DNA from: Ananas comosus
Lineage: Eukaryota; Streptophyta; Magnoliopsida; Poales; Bromeliaceae
Direction: 5' to 3'
Length of the DNA: 64,000 nt
NCBI RefSeq assembly: GCF_001540865.1
Contig: NC_033635.1
Location: 6,485,590-6,549,589, forward strand
The notes beneath the pieces are model-generated. The model had not been told where the DNA came from. It saw nothing but the letters and a program-made list of their open reading frames with translations, and searched no databases. Both the position numbers and the translations under genes were made by a program. Positions 23,892-36,782 of the stretch are shown here, piece by piece (the first letter of the stretch is position 1; each line of letters begins with the position of its first letter).

Positions 23892-24814
23892 CAAGGTTGA
23901 AGGTGCCGTCCCGTGCCGTACAGCACGGGGCGTGCCGTACCGTGCCCCCAAGAAGGGGGCACGGTACAGGGGGGGTCTCGGACCCCCCCTGGGTGCCGCG
24001 GCACAAGCCGCGTGCCGCTCGAGACAAAGCGGCACGCGGCCATGTGCCGCGGCACTGTGCCGGGTGCCGCCCTATTTTTTTCTTCTTTTTTTTTTTGGTT
24101 TTTTAGCTTTTTTTTTTTTGGTTTTTTCTTTTTTTCTTTTTGTTCTCTGGGATACAGAGCCTTCGCCTGGCCATCTATATTGCCTTTTTTTCACTTTTCT
24201 TTTATTTTTTTGACATTGTGTTGTCTTTTTGTCAACTTTCTTTTTTCTTTTTGGCTGATGCCTTTTTTTTTTTGCCTTTTGGCTTTTTCTTTTGACTTTT
24301 TCTTTTTTCTTTTGTTAAATTAAAAATTTATAATTTAACTTCTTATTTATCAATATAAAAGCAAATTTTTAGTTGACAAATCCGATCCATACCGCGGGCT
24401 GCTCGAGCCCGTAGCCCACTACTGACATCCATTTTTTCTTCGCAAATTATTTTGTCAAAATTTGTTGCACCGTGAAGTTTTCGATGAATCAGGGGAACAA
24501 AAATCGATCTCCTAAACAAATTTTGATCAGATATTTTTTAAAAGAATAAAAAAAAAATGGATGTAATTACGGTACTATTCTGGTTNTACATAGCAAAAAT
24601 TAATAATAACTTGCCTAAATCTTTCAAAATAACATTATAAAAGCTTACTGGAACCAAAAAAACTTAAATAAATTCGTGCCAAAGCGTGCCAGTAGGAGGT
24701 CGTGCGTATCTGTCGGCACGCAAGCGTGCCACGTGTCGGCACACAAGCGTGCCCGTGCCGTACCGTGCCAAGGACGTAGCGGCACGCCCCCGTGCCACGG
24801 CACTTTAAACCTTG
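23892..24814. mobile_element. hAT-type element with 8-bp duplication and GTGCCG arrays
   Basis: GTTCGGAT is duplicated at 23884-23891 and 24815-24822. The ends are inverted: CAAGGTTGAAGGTGCCG on the left and CGGCACTTTAAACCTTG on the right. Several hundred subterminal bases are full of GTGCCG, CGTGCC and GGCACG words in both orientations, as in transposase-binding regions. The centre is T-rich. No transposase is seen. One N lies at 24586. Confidence 0.85.
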
Positions 24815-26693
24815 GTTCGGATACTAAAATTGGGTACCGGAACACAATACAAATGAAAATAAATAAATAAAAATAAAAAAAAACAGCTCTCCGGTTCTGA
24901 GGAACTTAACCTAAGTACCGTTACTAATATACTGTGTACTGATACTAATTTGCTGAATACCGGAACACAGTAGAAAACCTAAAAATCCAACGTTCGGGTC
25001 TGATGAGTACTAGAACTAAATGCCCATGTTCCGGTACACAAATTTCTCTACCGATACGCAATACAGTTTTTGATAGTGTAAATAATTGTGTTTGGGAGGC
25101 TTCGTTGCAACTTTCGCAACTTTTATAAAAGAGAAAACACCAGCCCCTCTCCCTACTTGTGAAAACACAAGAGAAACCCCTCTCCTCTCTCCTCCTCTCT
25201 CTAGAGATATCTTTTCCACGTCCGGGATTTGGAGAAAAAGCCTGGAAAAGCTTTGGAGTGGAGAGCAAGCTTCTTGGAGCAAGAAGAAGCTTGGGAAAAG
25301 CTAGGGCAAAGGTGAGTTTTTAGGGTTTGATCTAGGGTTTTGGATTTAAACCTTATAAGTTGGATTTTATCAAACCTAACTAACTTAGACTACAAATTGT
25401 AGAGATTAGCCATTGAAATTGAAATCGAATTTTGGGAAACCCTAGGCTAAAAGAGAGTTGTTGGATTTTGAGGGTTTAAAATTATTTTGACCATTTAAAA
25501 CCCTAATTGGAGGTTAGAAAATTATATGGGACAACTTGATTTCAAGAAATAAAAATGTTTTAAAGTTCGAATGAGGTAACAAACCATTTTCGTTGTTTTA
25601 GGACACGAAAGCTTGGAACTAAGCTAGTAGTCCAAGAAAAGTCTAATTGCAACTGTCTACGAGCAATTAGGAGTATTCTAAGGTGGGTTGTGCTCTTCCG
25701 AAGTGAATAGGTCACTTCCATGTATAGAGAGTAAATAACTAAATTAAGTTATATGTGTCACATGGTAGTTTAATTAAGAAATTATGAAAGCATGAAGCAT
25801 ATGTTACTTGGATTAAGTAATTGTACTACCTATGTATGAGCAAATATGCATATGTTTGATGTGTGATAACTAAAATAAATGTTCTCATTGAATGTGTAAA
25901 TGCATGCATTGTTTTATTGCATACCTATGTTATGGACTAGATGTAGATTGATATTTTCTAAGGCTGGTAAAGAACTCAACATGTGAACATACAGAACATA
26001 GTGCCATTGGAACATAGGTTGGAAAACATAGTGGATAGGATATCACTTGGACAAGATGACTTGAATCTAAAAAAGTAGACAATATAGAGTAAAAACAATG
26101 GACCCTTGAGACCACGAAAGAAGAATTCCGAAAATCCCAACAACCCCCTAATGCCAAATACCACCTGATGCCAAGGGGGTGACTTGATACCAAGGATTTA
26201 AGTGCCACCTAACGCCAACTGGGTGACTTGATAGTTGATACCCATAAGCCTACGGTCAAAGGTGTGCAAAAAGCGACCTAATACCACGGTGAGAGATGAG
26301 ATGATTGAACTCGCTACCACTGACCAACAATTCTTATGGTCGGGGATGCGCGGAGTGCCGCCTAATACCAAGGAATGGAACAACTTCACAAGTTATGGAC
26401 ATATGACTGGGGGTGGGGGATAATCTCGCCACCTACGGTCAAGATGAAATCAATGATTCCGCTCTTAATTGACTCAAAATTGAGTCCAGTGACATAAGAT
26501 AGGATAATGAAATAGTAAGTAGAAATGAAAAATAACTTACATGTAAGATTTCATTATCATGAGTAGAGGCATATGCATATTATTTTCAGTTGCATATAAT
26601 ATAGGAACTTATATGTTTCTTGATTATATATATTGTACTAACCCATGTTTATGTTTGCCTCCTATGAACCTGGTGGGTCGAGCTTTTTTCTTG

Positions 26694-26722
26694 CCAACTG
26701 AAAACTATGTTTATAGTTCTCC
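26694..26722 (+). promoter_or_regulatory. Conserved LTR hairpin, solo LTR 2
   Basis: CCAACTG, then AAACTAT-GTTT-ATAGTTC, then TCC. The core is identical to that of copy C although the flanks differ. It lies about 430 bp before the LTR end. Confidence 0.65.
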
Positions 26723-27235
26723 TTTCCATGTTTTCAGGTCCATCTAAGACAGATGCGGCGAAGAGAGGAAAGTGCATAGCACCATAGATAGCGGCCCTTC
26801 TATTGTGTTTTGGAATTTTCCATAGATGTACCCCATTTTGGCATAATGTAATAAAGAGGGAGTAGAAAAGAAAAAAGTACACACCATTTTCGATTGTATT
26901 TTGGAAAGAAAACTTGTGTATGTAATTGAATGATGTAATGATGTAATAAAAGTAGCATTTACTTTGTCTTGTAATACTTTCCTTATGCAATCCATAGATT
27001 CAATTCTTATTTGGAATGTAAGATGTATACATGCTTGTGATGCCTTGGGAAGATAGACAAAACTCTGTCCGTTCGGCAGGTCTCATGCACGTGCCCAATG
27101 AGTGCTTCCGTTGCGAGCTCGAGGCGTGAAAGTGATCCCCTAAATTAAAGTTTTTGGAATCACAAAAGAAAACTAAACCCACGCCAAAACCCTAATCCTA
27201 TCAAAACCAAGACCTACCTCATCGTCGTCCTTATT

Positions 27236-27363
27236 TGCCAAAGCCGTGGAGGGTGCGCCCGTGTTGCTTGAGCACGTCGACAACGTTCAGGGTGGTGATA
27301 GTTATGCGTCGCACTTGCTCCATGTAGGTGACGACATTATAGATGACATTCTCGAGGAAGATC
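27236..27363 (-). pseudogene. Histone H4-like pseudogene 4, C-terminal half
   Basis: The minus strand reads FLENVIYNVVTYMEQV, then ITITTLNVVDVLKQHGRT, then LHGFGK and a stop. It aligns with the last third of H4 without a frameshift. Substitutions at conserved places (YNVV for RDAV, ITITTLNVV for KTVTAMDVV) say it is not an active H4. The N-terminal half continues at 47556-47690, on the far side of 20 kb of nested LTRs. The AGATC at 27359-27363 is the duplicated target site. Confidence 0.8.
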
Positions 27364-28079
27364 TGTAAGGACTGAGATTTTGACAGTATAGTTAGACTCT
27401 CTATTGACGATGTTTTTTTGTGTAATTTAATTACAAAAGCACTCGTCAAGTTTCGGGAGAAAACGAGTTAGAACCGAGATTTTACGTAATCTTTACTTTT
27501 CACTTAGAGTGAATAGTAACTCGGTTTTTCGAAAAGGCCACAGTGTAGAGATGGCTTCCAGTGCGTATCGGACTTCATTCATAGCGATCTAATAGCTCGT
27601 TTTCAATGGTTCGGCTATCCTGGAACCAATGGCACTGACAGAGTTTAGGTTTGACGCACGGATTTAAAGAAAACTGGAAATGCGTATATTATATGTATTT
27701 GTGTGTAGTTTCGCCACTTGGAGAGAGGGTAGGTTTTGTCGCGAATCCGTGACCAAACGAGGTGAAACAAAATAGTGGGTTTGATGTCTCTATCGTGATG
27801 ATCGCACTGGTGCGATCCGTTCGCAAATCCGACGGATAGATCTCCGAATATCGCGTGTTGACTGAGGAGGGGTCTTAGATAGCAAAACCGTAATTTTGCG
27901 AAAAGCGCGACGTTTTATGTACTGTTTTGTATGAAATCGATTGTGGAGTGTTCGCGCGTTTTACTGGCGCTGTGGAGGGCTTGGTTGAAATTAACCATCT
28001 ACGGAGGACTAGTTTGTAATTTAGCCAACTTGTATATATATTTTATCTAGGGTTTTCTTGGCCCAACCCTAACCCTAGC

Positions 28080-28860
28080 CTATGCTACCCTGAGCTGATA
28101 CCCTAGCTGCCTACGCCCTAGCCGCGCACCTCCCAGCTGCTGCCGACCGAGCCCCAGTTGGCCAGCAGTAGCCGCAGCCTCCCTCTTCATCCTTTTCATC
28201 TCCTCCACCACCTTTCCCCCTTGTCTTCTTTGGCCGAGGGTGGTGTAGGGCACTCCCCTCCATTTGGCTCCTCTTCGGCACCTCCCTCGAAGCCCCGGCG
28301 TCCTTCCCCGTCTACTGTCGCCACCCCAAAACGCCGTCGCCGTGCTGTAGCTGCCTGCAACCAGCTCGGCCGAGCCCAAGCCGAGGCAAGCTTGTGGCTT
28401 CTCCCCCGCGCCAACGCCACCTTGGGTTACTTGCGCCGCCATCCCCCAACTCCCGGCGACCTCCCCCGCCGGTCGTTGCCATCCCCGCGCGCCGCCGTTG
28501 CCACCTAGCAGCCTACTGTCCCCCTGGATAAGCTCGGGCCGAGCTGACCTCGCATCTTCTCCCCCGCACCGCCGCCGCCCGGGGCCACCCTTGATGCCTC
28601 CCTTCTACCTCAGGCGACCTTTCGCCGCCGCCCCAAGGCATCCCGGCCGCCGTCGAGGCCGGTGTGGAAACACTGAACCCGAGCTCGGCCTATGCGGGCT
28701 AGGCTTGCTCCGTCGCCGTCGCCGCCGCCTCCAGTCGCCAACCAGCACGAGCCCCGGCCTCCTCACGTCGACCGCACCCATCGGCCACCGGCGCGCCCGC
28801 GACAGGGCCACCGGCGCGCCCGCGACAGAGCCGCCGACCGGCCGTGGCCTAGCCCTCTAT
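28080..28860. other. GC-rich leader-like stretch inside solo LTR 3
   Basis: Rich in CCGCCG and CTCGGCC. Long frames are open on both strands because of composition. I see no protein family. The equivalent stretch in solo LTR 4 is 34330-35180. In both it lies between the TATA box and the donor-like site, so it would be transcribed 5' leader of the element. Confidence 0.55.
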
Positions 28861-30565
28861 GCCCGGTGAGCCTTACTTATTGCTGTTTGTGCATAGTTCT
28901 GGATTTCGCACGCTTTTCCGACGATCCGAGGTTGTCCTGATGCCTCCGGAGGTGAGCACGGTGATCGCTAGTCAGTGCCGATCACAGTGCTTACCTCACT
29001 TCGGACCAGCGACTTCCGATGTTGCGTTTTCGGCATGGTTTTCCCTAAGTGCACGATGTTCGCATAATTTTCGGGTCTCTCCCGCGCCTCCCACAATGAG
29101 CTGTTGTGCTCCAGATCATGAGCACGGCCTCCGGCACGTCGAGTCCTGTCAATACGTGTCTCGGCGGACCTCGGAAGTCCACAGTTTGCATTATCGAGCC
29201 ACAAAATAACCTGAATTACATAAAATGATAGAATTTTATGTAAATATAGGGACTTTTATACAATTGTGCACCTTGTGGCTACTGTGGACAGTGCGTATGT
29301 GTGTGGTGACCTCTAGATTGATTGTCCAAGGTTCAATAGCCGTCGTGGAAATTGAAAGTCGATTTCGGTGCGTTTTTTGGTTAAATTCGCCGGCGGAACG
29401 CGGTTTTGATTCGAATTTCTTCCGACGTCGTTTGTTTGCCCTGAGCTTTGTCGTGAGCCTTATCGGCTGGTCACCATCGTCATATCGTGGGTTCGGAGAC
29501 GACGAGTGAGCAATGGTGGGTTCCGGTGTCGAAATTGACACTTCCGGAAACCCGGATCCAAACAATTATCCGGCGATCACTGTTTAGTTGTGTATTCCTG
29601 TGTTTGCTGCCAAGACGCCCAAATCGATGTGTTTTGTGGCAGCGAGTGACTCGCGGCACGAGTCGGTGAGTTTCGAGACGCTTAGTGGGTACCGACGGCA
29701 TCCCGGTGTGATTTTCAGGATTTCCGGCGAGTTACAGTGATCGGTTTTGAAAAACTGATTTTGGGGACGTGTAGGGGTTCGTGAGTCGTGTACTTAGGGT
29801 TTGTGGGTTGGATACTGACCCGGTGGATCTTCATAGGTTCAGTTGACTTGTGCGCACCCAGTTTCCGACGCGATAGTAACAGGTGGGTGCTTAGAGCTGG
29901 TAGTCAGTGAAATCGTTTCACCTTTCTCTGTTCTTCTATTTCAGCATTGTAGTCTCTACATGTCAATTGCTTTGTTATCGTTCATTTATCTATACCTTAT
30001 TGACTGCATGATGATTATTGTTGATAGACATGTAGAGCAAGCTTGCATAAATGTTGTATCTCTGTGGACCTTGGGTCCCGGCAACACATCGACTCCTTTG
30101 TCGTGTGTTTCGATTTGGTTGATCGTGGTTCGGTGTTGTACGCCCTTGTATCTGGCTTCGGCCAAGGCATCGGCTTCAGCCGGCTTTCGCATTGAGCATA
30201 TCAGCATGACTTAGTCACAACACTTGGGTGTATTCATGACACCAGGTCGGTTTGGCCATCGACCGAAGGTGTACTTATCCGATAGGTCGTCCAGTAGGAT
30301 GAATCAGGTCGGTGCAGATATGTGGCAGGCAGCGCTTAAGGTCCCTTGACCAATATAGCAGGCACTAGATTGGGTACAGTTTCGATTTGGTTACCTTGAG
30401 GCATACTCAGTATTGTATTCTTTACAATAGCAGTTTTTATTGCTTGCTCCTTACCATATCTGTTATAGCTACTGTAGTTCTCTTTTGTATCAAAGCATAT
30501 GTACTTTGTTTACTTTACCTCCTTTGATTTTCAGTGATTACGACTTGCCTTCGTGACTCTGTCGT

Positions 30566-30598
30566 ACCCACTGGGAATCATTGATTGCGGTTTCTCAC
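30566..30598 (+). promoter_or_regulatory. Decayed LTR hairpin, solo LTR 3
   Basis: ACCCACTGGGAATCATTGAT followed by TGCGGTTTCTCAC. The outer boxes ACCCACTGGGAA and TTCTCAC match the consensus, but the central stem is broken. Confidence 0.5.
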
Positions 30599-32054
30599 CC
30601 TCCATTTCCCCAAGTGGCTCGGACAAGGAGTTGGCTTTCAGGCACGACGAGAGGACGTAACAGCTAGACTGCAGTAGCGATCGTCACCCTGGTTATATTT
30701 CATTTCCGCACTTAGTAGTTTTTAATAATGAATGATTCAGTTAGATGATCAATACTACTGTTTGAGTATTTATGAACTGTTGAGTTGGTGATTTCCTTTT
30801 ATGCATGTGATTGGAGATTTTAGATCTGTGGTTTTGGTTTTATGGATAATTGGTTCTCGGACTATGTATTTACGCATTGTGGTTTTCTTTACCTCGAGGT
30901 AGTCGGTTTTCAAAGGTGAAGTTTCCGAGTGAGAAACAGTTTTAAAAAGGTTTTCGAATGGTTTTATGGATGATTATATAGATTTTAAAAACAAAGCTTC
31001 CTAATGGGGAGCACTTTTAAAATAGGATGATTGTTGTACTGTGCATTGCATCATCCAGCGCCTAAAGAGTGTTTAGAGGCATGCATCATTTCTAAGAATC
31101 GCTAGCTGTATGGAAAAGCATCGTGTAAGGACTGAGATTTTGGCAGTGTCGCTAAACTCTCTGTTGGCGATATTTTTGTGTGTAATTTAATTACATAAGC
31201 ACTCGTCAAGTTTCAGGAGAAAACGAGTTAGAATGGAGAAGTTACGCGATTAATACTAATCACTTAAAGTGAATAGTAACTCCAGTTTCCGGAGAGGCCG
31301 ATCAAAGGAGATGGCTTCTGGCGCGTATCAGACTCCGTTCATAGCGATCCAATAGCTCGTTTTGAATGGTTCAGCTATTCTGGAACCAATGGCGCTGACG
31401 GATTTTAGGTTTGATGCACGGTTTTCGAGAAAAAGGGAGTTTATTGTATTTACACTTGTTTTTAGGTGTGACTTTGGAAAGTTGGAGAGAGGACAAATTT
31501 GTAGCAAATTTGTGACCAATCGAGGCAAAACAAAATTGGGTAGTGCTGATCACACCGATGCGGTCCGTTCGCAAATCCGACGGACGGATCTCCTAAATCG
31601 CGCGTTGATCGAGGAGGGATCATTTGTGGCAAAATGGTATTTTTGCGAAAAGCTTGACATTTTATGTGCTATTTTGCATGAAATCGAACGGAGAGGTGCG
31701 TACGCGTAAAATACACACGTGATGAAGGACTCGGCAGAAAATATCGAACTTTGGAGGGCTTTCATGAAAATTACATGTTGGGTATTTATAGGCATTAGGG
31801 TTTCCATACATGAAACCCTAACCCTAGCCTCGTCTTCTCCCTCAACTGAGCCTAGCCGCCTTCCTCTTTGTCCTCTGTTGTAAGGAAGTAAATTCTCGAA
31901 ATACGAGAGTTAGACTTTGTTTAGAATCGACCAAGGGTCGCGTCGATGTACTTTGGAAAGGCCAAATAAGTCAAAAAGACTAAAAGTGCCTTAGAGATGA
32001 GTCCACGAGAGCTTATAGTGCAAAATCTGCACTCTGGCAGATCTGCTCTCGGGG

Positions 32055-32261
32055 ACCGGTCCCTGCCACCAGGGACCGGTTCCCGAACGTGGTCTGCGCA
32101 GGGTTGCTCTCGGGGACCGGTCCCTGGCAAAGAGGGACCGGTTCCCTTGGCTGGGGTTGCGGCAGCGGCTGAGGCAACCGGTCCCCTAGCCAGAGGAACC
32201 GGTTCAACGCGTGACCAGGCTGAAGGCTCTCGGGGACCGGTCTCACGTCGGGGGGACCGGT
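32055..32261 (+). promoter_or_regulatory. Array of eight ACCGGT palindromes in U3
   Basis: ACCGGT occurs at 32055, 32075, 32116, 32137, 32177, 32198, 32236 and 32256, in pairs about 20 bp apart with pairs spaced about 60 bp. Most are within the larger palindrome GGGACCGGTCCC or a near match. The array sits between the LTR start and the TATA-like box, where enhancers of LTR promoters lie. Confidence 0.75.
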
Positions 32262-33825
32262 CCCTCCGCCCGCGAACCACCAAGAGAGGGCTGTGCACAG
32301 GATGGAAAGTTGAGGGGCTAAAGTGGATATTGTTACAATAAATGGGTATGTAGGCCCTCTCCCTCTCTCTCTCTCTCTCTCATTCCACTCCCTCTCTCTC
32401 ACACTCTCTTCCTCCCTCTCTCTCTCTAGAAAGAAAAGAAAGAAAGAAGAAAGGAGAAGAAGGAGATCAAGCTAAGAAGGCTTTTGGACCTCTTCCTCTT
32501 CCTCTCTTCTTACTTGGAGCTAACCAAGAGGTAAGCTTATAACCCTAGTGATAGAAACTTAGGGTTTTGGGGTTTTAGCTCTTGCAATGGGGTCAAATGG
32601 ACCCCTAGCACCATGAATGGTAGGATTAGAGCTAGAATCTAGGGTTTTTGAAGTGGGTTGCCTACTGCTAACCCTAGGGCACCCAAATTAGGGTTTTTGG
32701 AAATATAGAGGATTGATCTCATTTGACCCTCCTCTAACCTAATTGATAGGTAACGAAACGCGTGGGCGTGATCGGATTTAGCATCCGACGAGCGATTAAA
32801 GAGATATCGGCGAAACAAGGCCGACCGAGCTTCGTTTCCTCCAAAAGGGTGGAAAGCGCGTCGTTTGGAGTGTCGAGTAGCACGTCTAGAACCTCTACAT
32901 CGACAAAAGGTGGGGAGTGTCCATCCCGAAGCAACCGGGTTTTCCTTTATGTCTAAGTTACATTCCTAGATCATATGTGGATTTTATGCATTATAGGGTT
33001 GTCGATAATTACATTTCTATTTCTTGCATGCTTGCTTAGTAGTGTAGCATTATGGGCTCGACACTTGGACTAGGGAGGCATGAGGATTGGGTCTTGTGAT
33101 TTGGAACCCTATAGTAGCATAACAAGTGAACTTGGACATAGCCTAGTAGAGTGGCATTGAACTAGTGTAGTAGAAACACTAATTTGACGAGTGGCATGTC
33201 AACTAGTTAGAAAACATTACTACAATGACTGAACGAGTGGCATCGGGTCTAGTGTAGTAAACATGACATGACTGTAGGGATAGTAGAGGTCCCGACATCT
33301 AGAATACATTGTACATTGTGCAGCAGAGGCACATTGGCCCTAGTGGATAGGGTATCCTTTTGGGAGGATTGGATCATACTCACTAGTCTGTTTTTGCTTG
33401 TCAGTGGTCGCTCCACTGAAGCAGTGGTCTCCGGAGTACTTCACATTGGGACAGACGTAGTTGTCCCGGGGCAGGCGTAGTTGTCCCGCAGACAGTCTCG
33501 GGGTGCAAGGGTAGTTCCTCCCCACTTTTGAGATTGAGAGTGAGTCGAGGGCTTAACCCACGGATTAGCCAAATAGATCGGATAATAAACAAGAATGGCA
33601 TAGTAGATTTGAATTGTTACCTTGGTAGACATAGTATATGTTGTAGATTGCATTGCTATGTACTTTTATATACTTACGACATACTCCTAGCATGATAGTA
33701 GATCATTGCATGCATTACTTTTATTGGAGGCATGATAGAGTAATTGCAGTTTATTGTTTATTTATCTATCTCTCTATCCGTGTCTGCTTAGACCTAGTGG
33801 GAAAATCGGCAGAGTCGGCGGCCGA

Positions 33826-33858
33826 ACCCACTGGAAACTATATTTATATAGTTCTCAC
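33826..33858 (+). promoter_or_regulatory. Conserved LTR hairpin, solo LTR 5
   Basis: ACCCACTGG, then AAACTATAT-TT-ATATAGTTC, then TCAC. The stem is 8 bp or more, longer than in copy A. An upstream CCTAGTGGG (33793-33801) can pair with CCCACTGG. Confidence 0.75.
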
Positions 33859-35847
33859 CCTATGTGATTTTGGGATACAGGTACACACAGGAGCCCATCG
33901 AGCGACGACCGTGGTAAGGGCATAGCGCCTTGAGCGAGTGCATTATATAGTAGCTTTCCTTTATGCATTAGAGTACCCTCGTGTACTAGACATTATGTAT
34001 ATTTTGGATAGATACCGGAGAGTTACTAATATATTTTGAGAGATGAAAATGTAATGTAATCAATGATGTAAACATTGAATGGTTGTAATAGCTAGATCTT
34101 TCTCTCTTTATTGTACTTGTATTTAATACTTGTAGCTTGCTCTGATCTTGTTGCACTTGTGTGCGCTGCATTGATCATGTATGTTATTTAAGCATTCCTG
34201 GGCGCTTTATTGTACATTGATCAGGTTGTTTAGCCTTAGGCGGGCAGGGGAGGCCCTGTCCGTTCGGTGTCTGTTTGACGTGCCCGAACCGGACCAAATT
34301 GGTAGCGGTCTCGGGGCGTGACATCTGTTCTCGCCGCGCACACCCCGGCAACCGGCGAGCGTCTCCGACTGCCGGAAAAGCTGGAGTTGCCCTCCCTCTC
34401 CATCATCCTCTCCACCTTCTTGGCCGTGGACATCATAGAGTAAACCTCACAGGTAAGGCCCCTCCACGGTTGAGACCCGACCTCGGGCGCCGTCCTTGTC
34501 GGCCCTTTCCGTCCGGGCACGCCGCCAGCGCTGCCTTGATGATCCGCAGCCACCCGCGGGCAGCTCGGGCCGAGCCTGAGCCAGCTCGTGGCCACGAGCT
34601 GCCACTGCCTTGGGGTTGGCCGCGCCACCCTCCTAGACCTCCGGCGACCTCACGGCGTGCGTTCCCGTCGTCCTCCTTTGCCGCCACCGCCATCCCCAGT
34701 AGCTTGCAGCCAAACTATGCAGACTCGGGCTGAGGTCATACCACCTCCTAGCGCGCGCGTCGCCACCGCTTTGGGCCACCGTGGCCACCTTCCTCCGACT
34801 TCTGGCAAGCGCCACCGCCGATAGCCGCCGTCCCCACGCGCCGCCGTCGCCGTTGGGGTAACTTGTGACCAATCTGGAGCTTGTGCGGGCTGAAGGCGTG
34901 TCACTCTCTTGCGCCGCGTGCCACTGCTGCCTAGGACCCGCCCTCTGCCTCCCCTAGGCCGGCCACACTCAACTGTCGTCGATGCCCCCACCGCGGAGGA
35001 CCCTGCCGGCCGGGCAGGAACCAAGCTCCCCACCACGTTGTGCGGCTAGGGCATCATCGCCTGTCGTCGCCACCGCATCCCGTCGCCGGCTGACGCACGC
35101 CCCGGCCTCCCTCCATCGCCTGCACTAGCCTGCCGCCGGTGCTTCCGCCGTCCGGCCGCCGCCGGGCGCTCTCGAATTCCAGTTTGCTTCGGTGAGTTTT
35201 TGGCAGTCTACTGTGCACTATTTGGGGTTCCGTTCACTGTTCCGGCGACCCGGAGCACCCCGACACCCCCGAAACTGAGCACGATGATCTATAATCTGTG
35301 TCGAACATCGTGCTCACCTCCACTTAGATCAGTGAAGCCCCAGTGTGCGTATTAAATGCGGTTTAGACACTGCACGTTTCATAGAATTTCGCAGCGCCCA
35401 TGCGCTTACCATAGCGGCCGGTAGTGCTCCGAAGTGTGAGCACACCCACCGACATGACGAGACCTGTCAGCGGGTGTCTCGGCTCGACTCAAAGGTCCTC
35501 AGTTTGCGCTGTCGAGCCGTAAAACCCTGAAAATCACATGAAATAATGTGATTTATGTAATCGGAAGGGTTTTTATGCAATTGTTTATGTTGTGGTCGCT
35601 GTGGGCAGCGTGTGCGGGCTGTAGGTGACCTCTGGACTGATTGTCTAAGGCCCCAAGCCCTTGCGGAAATCGGAAAGAGATTTCGGGTGCGTTTATCGGC
35701 AAAATTTGCCGATGAAACGCATTTTTGGTTCGGAATTATTATGACGGTGCCTGGTGATGTTTTGTGTCGTCGCTGAGCCTGGTTAGATGGTCACCCACAT
35801 CGTTTCGAGGGTCTGGAAATGACGTGTGAGCGACGGTGGGTTCCCTA

Positions 35848-35944
35848 TGTATACTCTTCTGCTCCCAGCAGGCATACGACGGTACTCGACGAATCCCATC
35901 CGATCCCTCACTACGTGGTCTGTTGCCCCTGAGTCTACAATCCA
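35848..35944 (-). pseudogene. Copia protease fragment
   Basis: Translation gives WIVDSGATDHVV...., the copia aspartic protease active site (DSGAT) and the following residues, in frame for about 32 codons. It is cut off at 35848. The active site itself is intact. It lies on the far side of an inserted LTR from its gag. Confidence 0.7.
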
Positions 35945-35993
35945 CACAGGGAGAGATTCAGCAACAAATGAGCGAGAATCAAGATAGAGATGT

Positions 35994-36782
35994 TGTCACG
36001 CCCCGCCCCGAGTCCGCTACCTATTTGGCACGATTCGGGCGCTGCGAACGGACCGCCGAACGGACAGCACCTCCTCTATCCGCCCAAGGCTCGAACTACT
36101 AGATTGTGTACAACAAGTTCCCAGGAAACAACTTGGATACATACACAATCAATCAACCATAACAATTACGAAAGCACAAACAATGCTTATCAACAAGAGC
36201 AAGCAACACATGTAAAGCTTACAAGTGAAAAAGAGAGATGTACTTAACTATTAACTCATTTAAACTTATACAAATATTTCATTTTTCCAAACCTGTACAA
36301 TTCATACAATCCACTCAAAACCTCACCCTATACATCATCTACGCTCAAACATAAGTACAGGGTAGGGCTAATGCAAAAAGGAGGAGAGCTAGCTATAACA
36401 TGAACCACTAGGGCGCTACGCCCTTACCGCGATCCTCTCCCGAGACGCTCGAGCTCGGACCTGCAATGTGGTTGAGTGAGAACTACGAATAGTTCCCAGT
36501 GGGTTCGGCCGCCGACTCCGCCGATCTCCCCACTAGGTCTTAAGCAGGCACAGATAGATATGCAAATAGATAGATATATAAAACTGAAANACTAGGGACC
36601 GGTCCCCGAGAGCTGAAAATCTGCAGTTTTGCAGAATTTGATTCTTTAGCTCTCGAAAACCTTCCACAACTCACTTTTGATTATTTTAACACCTTCGGCT
36701 TTCCGAAGTGTACCGTCCTCGCACTTTGGTCAATTTGACTAAAGTTCGATACTTTTATTTTCCGAATTTTCGGTATATCACA
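35994..36782 (-). mobile_element. Shortened LTR inside the copia element
   Basis: The plus strand starts TGTCACGCCCC (35994) and ends TCGGTATATCACA. It carries the hairpin at 36476-36504, an ACCGGT at 36598 and an N at 36590. At 790 bp it is much shorter than its relatives; the jump from hairpin to U3 text at the N suggests a deletion or an assembly gap. The flanks (GATGT, GTAAT) do not match. It separates the copia zinc knuckle from the protease. Confidence 0.65.
36476..36504 (-). promoter_or_regulatory. Conserved LTR hairpin in the copia-nested LTR
   Basis: In sense this reads ACCCACTGG, then GAACTA-TTCG-TAGTTC, then TCAC. It has a 6-bp stem capped by a TTCG tetraloop. Upstream CCTAGTGGGG (about 36525) can pair with CCCACTGG. 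Confidence 0.75.

Larger units (their letters stand above)
23710..27131 (+). mobile_element. Solo LTR 2, AGTACCGG family, split by a hAT element
   Basis: The sense start TGTAGTGC (23710) and decayed end GGCGTGAAA (27131) are flanked by ATGAT and GTGAT (4 of 5 bases match). It contains a GCGCGAAAACGG block (about 23829) like copy C, a TATA box TTTTATAAAAGAG at 25121-25130, a donor-like AAAGGTGAGTTT at 25309-25319 and the hairpin at 26694-26722. The net length without the hAT insertion is about 2.5 kb. It interrupts the flank between H4 units 3 and 4. Confidence 0.72.
31879..34323 (+). mobile_element. Solo LTR 5, ACCGGT-palindrome family, duplication TCTGT
   Basis: TCTGT occurs at 31874-31878 and 34324-34328. 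The sense start is TGTAAGGAAGTAAATTC and the end TCTCGGGGCGTGACA; length 2,445 bp. Eight ACCGGT sites lie at 32055-32261, followed by an AATAAATGGG TATA-like box near 32337, CT-rich runs, a donor-like AGAGGTAAGC at 32528-32536 and the hairpin at 33826-33858. This is the best example of the LTR plan in the window. Confidence 0.9.

Noticed and set aside
28080..28870. Overlapping long GC-rich reading frames on both strands as genes
   Set aside because: They are open on both strands at once through composition, match no family and lie in the transcribed leader part of solo LTR 3. The same is true of 34236-35040.
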